A DNA stretch of 61,002 bases, from NCBI GenBank assembly GCA_946415265.1, contig CAMKRV010000002.1:1-61002 (forward strand), read 5' to 3'. This DNA is from an uncultured Candidatus Saccharibacteria bacterium (GTDB lineage Bacteria > Patescibacteriota > Saccharimonadia > Saccharimonadales > Saccharimonadaceae). Positions 31,955 to 42,021 of this stretch are shown in pieces (position 1 is the stretch's first letter; the number at the start of each line of letters is the position of its first letter). The position numbers and the translations under genes are program-made. The notes under the pieces were generated by a model that saw only the letters and a program-made list of their open reading frames with translations, had not been told where the DNA came from and searched no databases.

Positions 31955-33970
31955 TTAATTTAACGTGGTAATCTGCTGGTATTTGGTAATACCGCTCGTC
32001 AATTCCTTATATTTTACCATATTTTCTGGATTTTTCAAGAATTTTACCACATCCTCTTGGGCGCGATGAATCAACCTAGTATCAGATAAAGTAGCAATGC
32101 GTAGATCTAACGCTCCGTGCTGTAAAGCTCCGTAGATTTCCCCCGGACCACGCAGTTTTAAATCCACTTCTGCCAGATGAAATCCGTCGGTGGATTTTTC
32201 TAGCTCTCTTAACCGTTGCGATGGCCTTGCGTCGCCAGAGGTAAGTAAATAGCAAAAAGATGCCTTACTTCCCCGCCCTACGCGACCTCTTAGCTGATGT
32301 AGCTGCGCTAGGCCGTAGCTTTCGGCGTTTTCTATCGCCATCAGGGTGGCATTTGGTACATCTACCCCCACCTCTACCACTGTGGTAGATACCAATATTT
32401 GTATTTCACCCCTAGAAAACCGCTCCATTACAGCGTCTTTTTCAGCCGGCTTCATCCGTCCGTGCAAAAACTCAACTTCTACACCTGGGAAATCCCGTGC
32501 TAGCTTGGCAGCACGCGATTTTACTGAGGTAGTCTCAGTACGGGGATCATCATCTATGGCTTTACATATCCAATAGATTTGACTTTTTTGACTTAAGGTT
32601 TCGCGAATTTTGGGGTATAAAATCTCTCTAGTTTCCACCTCTGTTAAAATTTTAGTGGCGATTGGTTGCCGCCCCTTTGGTAGTTCATTTAAAATAGACA
32701 CATCCAAATCTCCGAATACCGTAAGCTGTAAAGATCGCGGTATAGGGGTGGCCGTCATCGCGAGTAGATGTGGTGCTAGTCCATTAGGGGATTTTAAAAG
32801 CAATTTCTGTCTCTGTTCCACACCGAATCGGTGTTGTTCATCTATTACTACTAAAGATAAGTCATGAAATTCCGTATCATCGGTAAGCAGAGCGTGCGTG
32901 CCAATTACTACGTCTATTCCCCCTGTGGTTATTTGTTTTTTTAGCTCCGATTTCTTCTTGGTGGCGCCGGTAAGTAGTGCTACTTTCACTCCAAACGCAC
33001 CCAAGAGCCGCGATAGGCCTTCGTAGTGCTGGGTGGCCAATATGGCGGTAGGTGCAAGCAGGGCCACCTGACGGCCTTCTAGGGCTGCCGCATAAGCTGC
33101 TAGGGCCGCTACTACCGTTTTGCCGGCCCCCACGTCTCCCTGGAGTAATCTGTTCATCGGGGTATCCTTTTCCATATTCTGGAAAATTTCCCACGCCGCT
33201 AATCTTTGCGCCCCCGTTAGCTGAAACGGCAATTTTGCCACGAACTCCTTGATTTTCGCCGCATTAAAGGGTATTTTCTTGGCTTTTAGCTTATCGTTCT
33301 CTTGGCGGTTGAGTTTGGCTGCCAGTATTAGCTCAAATAGTTCCTCGTAGGCCAGATAATCCCTGGCGTTTTGGGCGGATTTTAGCGAATTCGGAAAATG
33401 AGCGTAAAATAGAGCATTTTTACGCGTGCCAGGCTTTACCGTGGGGAGCAAATCTGGTATTTCGCTGAATTTACTGCGTGAATTTGCCACCAATCTCTTG
33501 AAATCATGCGATTTCAACGCTCCGTGGGCTACGTAGACGGGGCTTAGGCCGTTTTTAGGGTCTATATCGGCTACCTCGGCGGCAGACGGCGAAATTAGGC
33601 TGTAACGGCCATTTTTAAGCTCAAAATTGCCAGTAAAATAGTATTCCTTCTCTGGCGAGAACTGTTTTATGCGGTAGCCCTGGTTAAACCATACTACCTT
33701 TACCGCCCCTGTATTATCTCTGACTACTCCTTCGGTGATAGATAAGCGCCTACGTTTGGCCCGGCGGGTAGATAAGCTATCTATTTTGCCCTTGATCACT
33801 ACTTTACCTGGGCGCATTTCGGCGATAGATTCTGCCGCTTGGAAGTTCTCATAGTCGCGTGGTAAATTATAAAAAAAGTCCCGCACCGTACGGATGCCAG
33901 CTTTTTTCAAAATCTCCGCCCTCTTCGGGCCTATTCCCTGTAAACTTTCTACGGAATCCGCTAAATTCAT
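31955..33970 (-). CDS. recG: ATP-dependent DNA helicase RecG
   Basis: A 671-residue helicase that regresses stalled forks and branched DNA. The N-terminal wedge/OB domain has SLQGIGPKRAEILKKAGIRT. The helicase core has Walker A LLQGDVGAGKTVVAALAAY, DEQH (VVIDEQHRFGVEQRQ), MTATPIPRSL, FLHGRMK, TTVVEVGVDVPNATLM and QLRGRVGRG. The start at 33970 overlaps the trmD stop (ATGA), giving a trmD-recG operon. Confidence 0.97.
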   Translation of the reverse strand: MNLADSVESLQGIGPKRAEILKKAGIRTVRDFFYNLPRDYENFQAAESIAEMRPGKVVIKGKIDSLSTRRAKRRRLSITEGVVRDNTGAVKVVWFNQGYRIKQFSPEKEYYFTGNFELKNGRYSLISPSAAEVADIDPKNGLSPVYVAHGALKSHDFKRLVANSRSKFSEIPDLLPTVKPGTRKNALFYAHFPNSLKSAQNARDYLAYEELFELILAAKLNRQENDKLKAKKIPFNAAKIKEFVAKLPFQLTGAQRLAAWEIFQNMEKDTPMNRLLQGDVGAGKTVVAALAAYAAALEGRQVALLAPTAILATQHYEGLSRLLGAFGVKVALLTGATKKKSELKKQITTGGIDVVIGTHALLTDDTEFHDLSLVVIDEQHRFGVEQRQKLLLKSPNGLAPHLLAMTATPIPRSLQLTVFGDLDVSILNELPKGRQPIATKILTEVETREILYPKIRETLSQKSQIYWICKAIDDDPRTETTSVKSRAAKLARDFPGVEVEFLHGRMKPAEKDAVMERFSRGEIQILVSTTVVEVGVDVPNATLMAIENAESYGLAQLHQLRGRVGRGSKASFCYLLTSGDARPSQRLRELEKSTDGFHLAEVDLKLRGPGEIYGALQHGALDLRIATLSDTRLIHRAQEDVVKFLKNPENMVKYKELTSGITKYQQITTLN

Positions 33971-34623
33971 GCTTTGCCGCTGTGCTCCGCGCGCCACTTA
34001 GCGATTTCACCGTGGTTGCCAGAGAGTAGAATATCCGGCACCGTCATCCCGCGAAAATCATAAGGTTTAGTATATTGAGGGTATTCCAGGTTGTCTCCAT
34101 CAGAAAAACTCTCTATCTGTGCGGACGTTTCACCTCCGAGCACCCCTGGAATTAATCTCACGACGGAATCTATGATAATGAGCGCTGGTAATTCTCCGCC
34201 AGTGAGCACATATTTTCCTAGAGAAATTTTATAGTCTACAATAGAGAGAATTCTCTCGTCATACCCCTCGTAGTGCGGACATAAGATGATATAGTGCGCA
34301 TTCTCGGCTGTTTCGGCAAAATTTTGTGCCATTTTTTGGTCCCAAATCTTCCCTACTGGGGTAGGTAAAATCACTTTTGCGCCCGGGTCCTTAGCTTTCA
34401 CCGATTCAATCGCATTAAACACCGGTTCGCAGCGTAGCAACATTCCGTCTCCGCCCCCATATGGTGTGTCGTCTACAGATTTATGCGGCCCTAGGCCAAA
34501 TTCGCGCAAATTCACAAAATTAAACTCCGCTAGACCCTTCTCCGTAGCTTTCCACATCATGGAAGTTTTGAGATAGGGCTCCAAAGCCTCCCGAAACAAC
34601 GTAATTATCGTGAACTTTATCAT
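33967..34623 (-). CDS. trmD: tRNA (guanine37-N1)-methyltransferase TrmD
   Basis: A 218-residue SPOUT enzyme that makes m1G37. FTIITLFREALEPYL, the SAM-knot segments VDDTPYGGGDGMLLRCEPV and LCPHYEGYDERI and the loop ISLGKYVLTGGELPALI are diagnostic. Of two possible Met codons the second (34623) is chosen because TATAAT ends 6 nt before it, the leaderless spacing of other housekeeping genes here. It overlaps recG. Confidence 0.95.
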   Translation of the reverse strand: MIKFTIITLFREALEPYLKTSMMWKATEKGLAEFNFVNLREFGLGPHKSVDDTPYGGGDGMLLRCEPVFNAIESVKAKDPGAKVILPTPVGKIWDQKMAQNFAETAENAHYIILCPHYEGYDERILSIVDYKISLGKYVLTGGELPALIIIDSVVRLIPGVLGGETSAQIESFSDGDNLEYPQYTKPYDFRGMTVPDILLSGNHGEIAKWRAEHSGKA

Positions 34624-34664
34624 AGCCATATTATATCATTTTCCCCTCTATAAAACCAGTCCAG

Positions 34665-34698
34665 GAAAAACCGCCGCTTTATTGCCGCGACGGTTGTG
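34665..34698 (-). terminator. Terminator of 34701-35192 gene
   Basis: AACCGTCGC/GCGGCGGTT stem followed by T5 on the minus strand. Confidence 0.75.
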
Positions 34699-34700
34699 TA

Positions 34701-35192
34701 TTAATCCAAATCTACAAATCCACCCTCGTAGGTAGCCTCATACAGACGGCTTGCGCCAGACTGGTAGATATACTCCTTGCCTTTGAACTTTGTAATATCA
34801 CCAGTCCATCTGTTGACATAACGCATGCCGTTTTCATAGGTGAGTACGGCGGGTCCACGCCAAGGGGCGTCGTGGTCCAGGCTTGTCAGCGCGGCTCTTA
34901 AACAGGTGTATACCGGCTCTTTGTCTATTCCGGCAAACACCTCTCCTCCGTACGTCATCACCCAGCACACGATTCCTCTGCGCCTTATCACCGTCATACC
35001 GCGGAAGGGTTCTCCGCCATACCAGATATCGGCATATTCGAGCTCTCTGCCCTCCTCGGCATAGGACAGCATATGCGTGCCATCCTTGCTGATAGAGGGC
35101 TCTTTATCGCTGCTATATCCGTTCAACTGTGCTCTGTATAAAAACTCGAGCAATTCATTTGTAAATTCTTGGTCTATGCTACGCCTTTCCAT
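34701..35192 (-). CDS. DUF5680-like orphan protein
   Basis: A 163-residue soluble protein. LLEFLYRAQLNGYSSD, then ELEYADIWYGGEPFRGMTVI and VCWVMTYGGEV match the DUF5680 pattern known as a domain attached to some helix-turn-helix regulators; here it stands alone, followed by TSLDHDAPWRGPAVL. AGGAGGTG precedes the start by 5 nt, with a TTGATT-N16-TATAAT promoter. A paralogue is the next gene upstream. Function unknown. Confidence 0.6.
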   Translation of the reverse strand: MERRSIDQEFTNELLEFLYRAQLNGYSSDKEPSISKDGTHMLSYAEEGRELEYADIWYGGEPFRGMTVIRRRGIVCWVMTYGGEVFAGIDKEPVYTCLRAALTSLDHDAPWRGPAVLTYENGMRYVNRWTGDITKFKGKEYIYQSGASRLYEATYEGGFVDLD

Positions 35193-35280
35193 TTTTCCAC
35201 CTCCTACTTTATAATCTCGGATAGACGTATTATTGTAATTATAGCATAAAACTACAAAAAATCAACTTTAAGAATACATA

Positions 35281-35307
35281 AAAACCGCCGCGGCGAACCG
35301 CGGCGAC
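35281..35307 (-). terminator. Terminator of 35313-35864 gene
   Basis: CGCCGCGG/CCGCGGCG stem with CGAA loop, followed by GTTTTTAT on the minus strand. Confidence 0.75.
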
Positions 35308-35312
35308 AATTA

Positions 35313-35864
35313 TTATGTCAAATATCCACCGCTGCAGGTGGCCATCCAGAGAACAACTCCGTAGGCATTGCGAATGGTCTCCTCGATAGTGAAGTCATCA
35401 TCTGTGCCGGAATAGACTGATGCGTACTGCAACTGCACTTCGTCGTCGAGTATGCATTCTGGACCACGCCAGGGCGTCTCAGCATCGTATTCCGCGGCTG
35501 CCGCCAACATGCAATGCGTTACGGCATCTTCGCGTTGGTACGCCGCCTCATATAACCTGAAATTACGCTCCATGCGCCAGATCTCTTCACCGCGAAAATA
35601 GAATATGGCCTCCTCGGTATAAGGCTGACCCTCGCGGGTCAGTTTGCCACGGAACTTCCAGTCCCCATCTTCGAAAGTGATGGTTTTGCTCTTGGACTTT
35701 CCGCGCGTTGCGGATTTGTGGTAGCGCGGATCATCCTGTAATCCAATCAGATACTTGTTTACCGATACAACGAATTGCTTGAACTCGTCGACCAGCTCCG
35801 GCACCTCCTTACTAAAGAAATAGTGGATTTTGACATTTTTAATGTTCTGGGTAGTATTTTTCAT
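35313..35864 (-). CDS. DUF5680-like orphan protein, paralogue
   Basis: A 183-residue relative of the 34701 gene: FKQFVVSVNKYLIGL, a KSKTITFEDGDWKFRGKLTR region, EAIFYFRGEEIWRM, YDAETPWRGPECIL (compare HDAPWRGPAVL) and VLWMATCSGGYL. The start at 35864 is set by GGAGGTG with a 6-nt gap. The promoter is TTGACT-N17-TATTAT. Each of the two genes has its own promoter and terminator, so they are neighbours rather than an operon. Function unknown. Confidence 0.55.
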   Translation of the reverse strand: MKNTTQNIKNVKIHYFFSKEVPELVDEFKQFVVSVNKYLIGLQDDPRYHKSATRGKSKSKTITFEDGDWKFRGKLTREGQPYTEEAIFYFRGEEIWRMERNFRLYEAAYQREDAVTHCMLAAAAEYDAETPWRGPECILDDEVQLQYASVYSGTDDDFTIEETIRNAYGVVLWMATCSGGYLT

Positions 35865-36039
35865 GTTTTGCACCTCCATATATTTATTGTTGAGAAAAAT
35901 ACTAGTTTTCTTATAATAACATTTATGCCTCGCAAAGTCAACTCATTAAATTGACATTTTTGCTAGGATAAGATATAAGATAACTAAGATTGTTGAATAT
36001 TGGGTAAATTCAAAAATTGTACCTTAAGGAGGTGAAAAT

Positions 36040-36585
36040 ATGAAATATCCATCAATCTGTTTTGATCGTTTCAAAATGCCAGGGTTTGCAATCGCTACAA
36101 CGGACTTATGTCATACAGACGATTTGGCAAAATATTGTAGGTACACGAAGGGTAAGAAATACTTCTCTTACGAAGAAGCTATGCTTCTTGTAGACTTTCT
36201 AAATTCTGGTTGTCCGACCAGTGGCTACGATTTTACTCTTCCTACGGATCGGGAATTTGAACAAATTATCGCTAGATATGGCTATAAAGATGGCATTTGT
36301 CATAGCTATAACCTGGCTACAGCACTCGGTCTCGGATTTTACGGCTCAATCAGTATTCTTACCACTTTGGAAGATTACAATAAATCTCCGCTGGACTTTA
36401 CTTACCGTCAAGCTATTGCCTATGGTGTCACCGGGCATTACTGGTGCAAAGGTACTGGCGAATACGAGGGTCAAGCCAGCATCTTATGTATGAATTTGTG
36501 CGGCGAGCCTACGTTTATCAGAAATGTTCTTGATAATGGCAAACATATCGGTTGCTCAGTTCGGCTAATCGGCAGACCATGGTAA
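36040..36585 (+). CDS. Small cytoplasmic FISUMP-like protein
   Basis: A 181-residue protein related to those at 27587 and 28273: FSYEEAMLLVDFLNSGCPTS, YDFTLPTDREFEQII in place of GWRLPT, GVTGHYWCKGTGEYEGQAS and the end LDNGKHIGCSVRLIGRPW. No signal peptide. The upstream signals are TTGACA-N17-TATAAG and AAGGAGGTG five nt before the ATG; a terminator follows. Function unknown. Confidence 0.65.
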   Translation: MKYPSICFDRFKMPGFAIATTDLCHTDDLAKYCRYTKGKKYFSYEEAMLLVDFLNSGCPTSGYDFTLPTDREFEQIIARYGYKDGICHSYNLATALGLGFYGSISILTTLEDYNKSPLDFTYRQAIAYGVTGHYWCKGTGEYEGQASILCMNLCGEPTFIRNVLDNGKHIGCSVRLIGRPW

Positions 36586-36591
36586 CACCTC

Positions 36592-36618
36592 TAAGCCGGC
36601 CCTAGTGCCGGCTTTTTC
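36592..36618 (+). terminator. Terminator of 36040 gene
   Basis: AAGCCGGC/GCCGGCTT stem followed by T5. Confidence 0.8.
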
Positions 36619-36636
36619 CTGCTTCTAGCAAAATAA

Positions 36637-36795
36637 AGAAAAAAGACGACTTTTTATAGTCGTCTTCCTTTCGCGCTGATGCGCGCCCACCCTTGGGGCA
36701 CATTGGTTTGTTTTAATCCGCTGTTTTTGTTTTTAATGTAAGTCTCCACACTCCACTAAGTAACTCAGTGGAACCCCTGTGAAGCGTATCAGCTT
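36637..36795 (-). ncRNA. Candidate small structured RNA A (about 155 nt)
   Basis: On the minus strand a TTGACG-N17-TAATAT promoter (36825-36830 and 36802-36807) is followed 8 nt later by GCTGATACGC (from 36793). This can close with GCGCGCATCAGC (to 36675). Inside are CCACTGAG/CTTAGTGG and ACATT/AATGT helices. The intrinsic terminator AAGACGAC/GTCGTCTT with T-run ends it (36643-36666). It has no open frame with start signals. Size, closing stem and promoter-terminator bounds would suit a 6S-like RNA, but I do not see enough to name it. Confidence 0.6.
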
Positions 36796-36833
36796 AATTC
36801 AATATTAAAGCATAAGCGTATGGCCGTCAAGTC

Positions 36834-36862
36834 TTGATTTTCTAGCATAAGTATGATATAAT
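36834..36862 (+). promoter_or_regulatory. Promoter upstream of obgE
   Basis: TTGATT (36834-36839), 17 bp and TATAAT (36857-36862), back to back with the RNA A promoter. A second TATAAT at 36927-36932, 6 nt before the obgE ATG, fits the leaderless pattern, so obgE may have two starts. Confidence 0.6.
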
Positions 36863-36911
36863 AAAGATATATAGTGTTAATTCTTGCAATATTCCCCGTA
36901 ATCTGTCATAA

Positions 36912-38603
<1,692 letters not shown>

Positions 38604-38604
38604 A

Positions 38605-41025
38605 TTATTTCTTCGTAGTCTTTTTCGCGGATTTCTTGGCCGCGGTTTTCTTGGTGGCAGTTTTTCTCTTTGCGCCACCTCGTACTCCACGCCGCGTAGT
38701 TTTGGGTTTATTGGCTAGCATTTCTTCTGCTTGCTCGCGCGTAATGGTCTTGGGGTCGGTTTCTTTCGGAATTTTTACATTATTGCGTCGCTCCGGCCCT
38801 TTGATATATGGCCCATAAGCACCATTAATAATCATGATTTCGCCCCAATCAGCAATAATCGAATCTACCTTTGCCTGGTATAAGGGCAAAGCTTCTTCTA
38901 GGGTTACCGTGTATGGGTCAAAATCCTTCATTGGGATATTATATTTGCCGCCCTTAAGATACGGTCCAAACGGCCCATTGGCGGCAATTAACTCTGCGCC
39001 ATCTGGCGCCTTGCCTAACTCGCGCGGCAAAGCGGGTAAAGCTAATTGTTTCAGGGCCTGCTCTAGATTTACCGTTTTTACAGATTTTCGCTTTGGCAAA
39101 GGCGCGAAACGTGGTTTTTCGCCGGTTTCTTTTTCGTTATCTCCCAATTGAATAAACCCGCCGTTTTTGCCAACTTTGACATAAATCGGCTTGCCGGTCT
39201 CTGGGTCATGTCCAAGCAGGCGCGCATTATTATAACGCTCTACCCCATTTGCAATCAATACCGTGTCTCTAAATGGCCCGTAAAAATCTTTCAACATTTT
39301 TACGCGTTCTAGCTTGGCGTCAGCCACAAGGTCTAAGTCTTTCTCAATATTTGCAGTGAATTTATAATCTACGATATTCTTGAAATTATCAGTCAAAAAC
39401 CCAGATACTAACTCGCCAATCGGCGTAGGAATTAATTTACCTTTGTTGGCACCGAATTTTTCTTTCACTACGTTGCGTATCACGTTCCCCCCTGTAGTCT
39501 TTAGCTCTACCACTTCGCGTTCTTCCCCCTCGCTTTCGCCTTTTATCACATAGCCACGCGCCTGGATTGCCGTCATAATCGACGCATAGGTAGATGGCCG
39601 GCCGATCCCTAGTTCCTCTAATTTTTTCACTAGTGAACCTTCAGTATATCTAGCAGATGGCTTCGCAAAAGTTTGCCGTGCGGTTAGCTCCAAACAATCC
39701 ATTTTGTCGCCTTTAGCTACCTTTGGCAGTTCTAGGTCTTTGCTCTTCCCGTAAACTTTCAAAAACCCGTCAAATACTACCGCTTCACCTTTGGCAATGA
39801 ATATTGGCTCTACGTCGGCGGGTGACGGAGCTGGGGGGTCCCCCGCTGCGCGCAGACGCGAGTCGAGCACAGTGGGGGAAGCTGCGACGGCAGGACCCGC
39901 CGAGGGGCTGGCTTTAATACGAATGGTGGTTTTGGCCACCTTAGCGTTTGCCATTTGCGTTGCTACTGTTCGTGCCCAAATCAAACGATACAGGCGTTTC
40001 TCATAATCATTTTTACCAGCATCAAGCCTAGCTATATTAGTTGGCCGGATCGCTTCGTGTGCTTCTTGAGCGCTAGCATCTTTAGTCTTAAAATGTCGCA
40101 CTTTCAAATAATCTTTGCCAAAATTTTCTTCGATATAGGCCGAAATCATCCCGATAGCCTGGCTAGATAGATTTAAGGAATCCGTTCTATGATAAGTAAT
40201 TAGCCCCGCCTGATACAGCCCTTGTGCTGCGCTCATCGTGGTGCGTGAAGCGAAGCCTAGTTTAGAATTAGCTTCTATCTGTAAAGCCGCAGTGGTAAAC
40301 GGTGCAGGGTTGGCTTTGCTACCTTCTGTTTCTTCCACTTCGGCCACTTCGAAATTCGCACCAGATAATTCCTCCAATAGCTTGCGTGCAACATCTTCTG
40401 TCTCTGGCCCCTTACTATCCAACGCAGCATCGAAATCTGCTCCATCTTTCGCAAATTTCCCCGTTACCTTAAAATTGAATTTACTTTCAAATTTTTCAAT
40501 CTCTTTCTCGCGCTCCACGATTAAGCGTAACGCTGGGCTCTGCACTCGCCCTGCCGATATTGCCCCTGGCACTTTCTTTCGCACGATATCAGAGAGATCG
40601 TACCCCACTAGCATGTCCAGGGTTTGCCTAGCCTGCTGGCTGGCCACCATATCCATATCTACCGTACGGGGGTTTTTAATGGCATTTTCCAGTGCCGGCT
40701 TAGTAATCTCGTGAAAAGTAATCCGCGCTGTATCTTTTGGAAGCTTCAACACTTCGCATAAATGCCACGAAATAGATTCTCCTTCGCGGTCTTCATCGGT
40801 CGCGAGCCAGATTTTCTCGGCCGCTTTGGCCTCTTTTTTAAGCTCGGTAATAATAGATTTATGTCCCGGGTCAATTTCGTAGGTTACATCAAAAGTAGCT
40901 TTATCTACTTTGGTATCTTTTCTAATGTGCCCCACGCTAGCTAGCACCTTAAAATCACTACCGAGATATTTCTCGATAGTGTGTGCTTTCGCCGGGCTCT
41001 CTACTATTACCAAGTTTTTAGACAT
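38605..41025 (-). CDS. topA: DNA topoisomerase I with in-frame palindromic insert
   Basis: Relaxes negative supercoils. The Toprim domain has NLVIVESPAKAHTIEKYLG and WLATDEDREGESISWHL. The catalytic Tyr is in GLITYHRTDSLNLS. SYRYTEGSLVKKLEELGIGRPSTY-type residues follow (ARYTEGSLVKKLEELGIG). At the C-terminus are topoisomerase C-terminal repeats (GPFGPYLKGGKYN, GAYGPYIKGPERR) and a Lys/Thr/Ala-rich basic tail ending KKTTKK. Residues about 373-404 (SAGPAVAASPTVLDSRLRAA) are encoded by a palindromic element. TATTAT ends 6 nt before the ATG. Confidence 0.97.
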   Translation of the reverse strand: MSKNLVIVESPAKAHTIEKYLGSDFKVLASVGHIRKDTKVDKATFDVTYEIDPGHKSIITELKKEAKAAEKIWLATDEDREGESISWHLCEVLKLPKDTARITFHEITKPALENAIKNPRTVDMDMVASQQARQTLDMLVGYDLSDIVRKKVPGAISAGRVQSPALRLIVEREKEIEKFESKFNFKVTGKFAKDGADFDAALDSKGPETEDVARKLLEELSGANFEVAEVEETEGSKANPAPFTTAALQIEANSKLGFASRTTMSAAQGLYQAGLITYHRTDSLNLSSQAIGMISAYIEENFGKDYLKVRHFKTKDASAQEAHEAIRPTNIARLDAGKNDYEKRLYRLIWARTVATQMANAKVAKTTIRIKASPSAGPAVAASPTVLDSRLRAAGDPPAPSPADVEPIFIAKGEAVVFDGFLKVYGKSKDLELPKVAKGDKMDCLELTARQTFAKPSARYTEGSLVKKLEELGIGRPSTYASIMTAIQARGYVIKGESEGEEREVVELKTTGGNVIRNVVKEKFGANKGKLIPTPIGELVSGFLTDNFKNIVDYKFTANIEKDLDLVADAKLERVKMLKDFYGPFRDTVLIANGVERYNNARLLGHDPETGKPIYVKVGKNGGFIQLGDNEKETGEKPRFAPLPKRKSVKTVNLEQALKQLALPALPRELGKAPDGAELIAANGPFGPYLKGGKYNIPMKDFDPYTVTLEEALPLYQAKVDSIIADWGEIMIINGAYGPYIKGPERRNNVKIPKETDPKTITREQAEEMLANKPKTTRRGVRGGAKRKTATKKTAAKKSAKKTTKK
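39813..39905 (-). repeat. Palindromic element inside topA (93 bp)
   Basis: Arms CGGCGGGT/ACCCGCCG enclose TCCCCC/GGGGGA and a GC-rich centre with GACGCGAGTCGAGCAC. It lacks the exact CCCGTNRCGACGGG core, so it is a diverged or separate subfamily, but it has the same nested-palindrome design and is open in frame. Confidence 0.7.
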
Positions 41026-41060
41026 AATACTATAATATCACACCACGTCAACCGTGACCA

Positions 41061-41666
41061 TTATCTAGATTGCGCTGGCGGTGTTATGAGTTTATTTGTC
41101 TTGACAATCTTAATAATAGAAATAATGGATAATGCCGTGAAAGATATGACTGGATATGATGCAAAACTAACAATTGTCCATGCGGCGCAACTCGATCCTT
41201 CACAATTTGCGAGTTGTGTGACTAAATTCACTACCACAACAACCGCCATTAATAGCATTGCTAAAGATATACTTCCCACGATACTATAAATTAGCAATTT
41301 TCCATTCAATTGCGGAGCGATAGTTTGCGACAATTGCTGATATCTTTTTATGGATAGTGATACTACTGCAAATGCGAAACAAAACACTACTACTACTGAT
41401 ATGCTCATTGTCAGCGAAGTAGATTTTTCTTGAAGTGCTGAACTAACAAACATAAACAGCGTAGGTATCGAAATTATGAGCAAGTAGCCTAACAATATGG
41501 CCAAAAGAATCTTTATTATCTTCCAGACCACTCTAATAATTTTTATTGCCGGTCTTTCTTGGGTAAGAAACTTTATGTCATGCTGTACTGAATTGCCCGC
41601 ACTTTGCACAAGCATCTGTTCTTCGTGTTTGGTGTTATTCGCTTCGTATGGTGCGTTGTTATCCAT
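41061..41666 (-). CDS. Four-helix membrane protein, hypothetical
   Basis: A 201-residue protein: about 45 polar residues, then four hydrophobic segments (IKILLAILLGYLLIISIPTL, SISVVVVFCFAFAVVSLSI, IYSIVGSISLAMLLMAVVVV, VISFTALSIISIIKIV). It has a short loop with two Cys (LANCEGSSCAA) before the last helix. Not recognised. TATAAT stands 6 nt before the ATG, so it is probably leaderless. Confidence 0.7.
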   Translation of the reverse strand: MDNNAPYEANNTKHEEQMLVQSAGNSVQHDIKFLTQERPAIKIIRVVWKIIKILLAILLGYLLIISIPTLFMFVSSALQEKSTSLTMSISVVVVFCFAFAVVSLSIKRYQQLSQTIAPQLNGKLLIYSIVGSISLAMLLMAVVVVVNLVTQLANCEGSSCAAWTIVSFASYPVISFTALSIISIIKIVKTNKLITPPAQSR

Positions 41667-41683
41667 ACGCTAATTATAGCATA

Positions 41684-41846
41684 AACAAAAAAGCCTCAGG
41701 TAAGGGTGGGCATCACCTGAGGCTATTTTGCCCTCTAACGCTTCACTACTATACCGGGTGAACCCCGGAGCGTAACCCACCTCACACAATTGGGGCCCGC
41801 CGGTTAGAGGGATTGCTATGCCTTCGAAATTGTCCTTTCTAAGTGG
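41684..41846 (-). ncRNA. Candidate structured RNA B upstream of dprA
   Basis: CCCTCTAAC (41803-41811 on the minus strand) pairs with GTTAGAGGG (41731-41739) around a GC-rich interior that includes CCGGG/CCCGG. The terminator AGCCTCAGGT/ACCTGAGGCT with T6 (41684-41724) follows. The 5' end is uncertain: TATAAG near 41855 or TATAAT near 41955 could be the -10, and a further hairpin (AATTTC-GCTAC/GTAG-GAAATT) lies at 41918-41958. The 355-bp gap has no credible gene. Confidence 0.5.
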
Positions 41847-42021
41847 AGGTAATACTTATAAAATTTAAAACCATGAAGAAATTTTAAATCCGAAAGGGTT
41901 TCAAAAGCACGCAATTTCTGCTACACTGGAAGTAGTATAGCTGAAATTATAACTTATTTAGGTGCGGTGTAGGGTGTTTTTGTTACCCTAACTATATTCA
42001 TTATATCACACGAGGTAAAAA

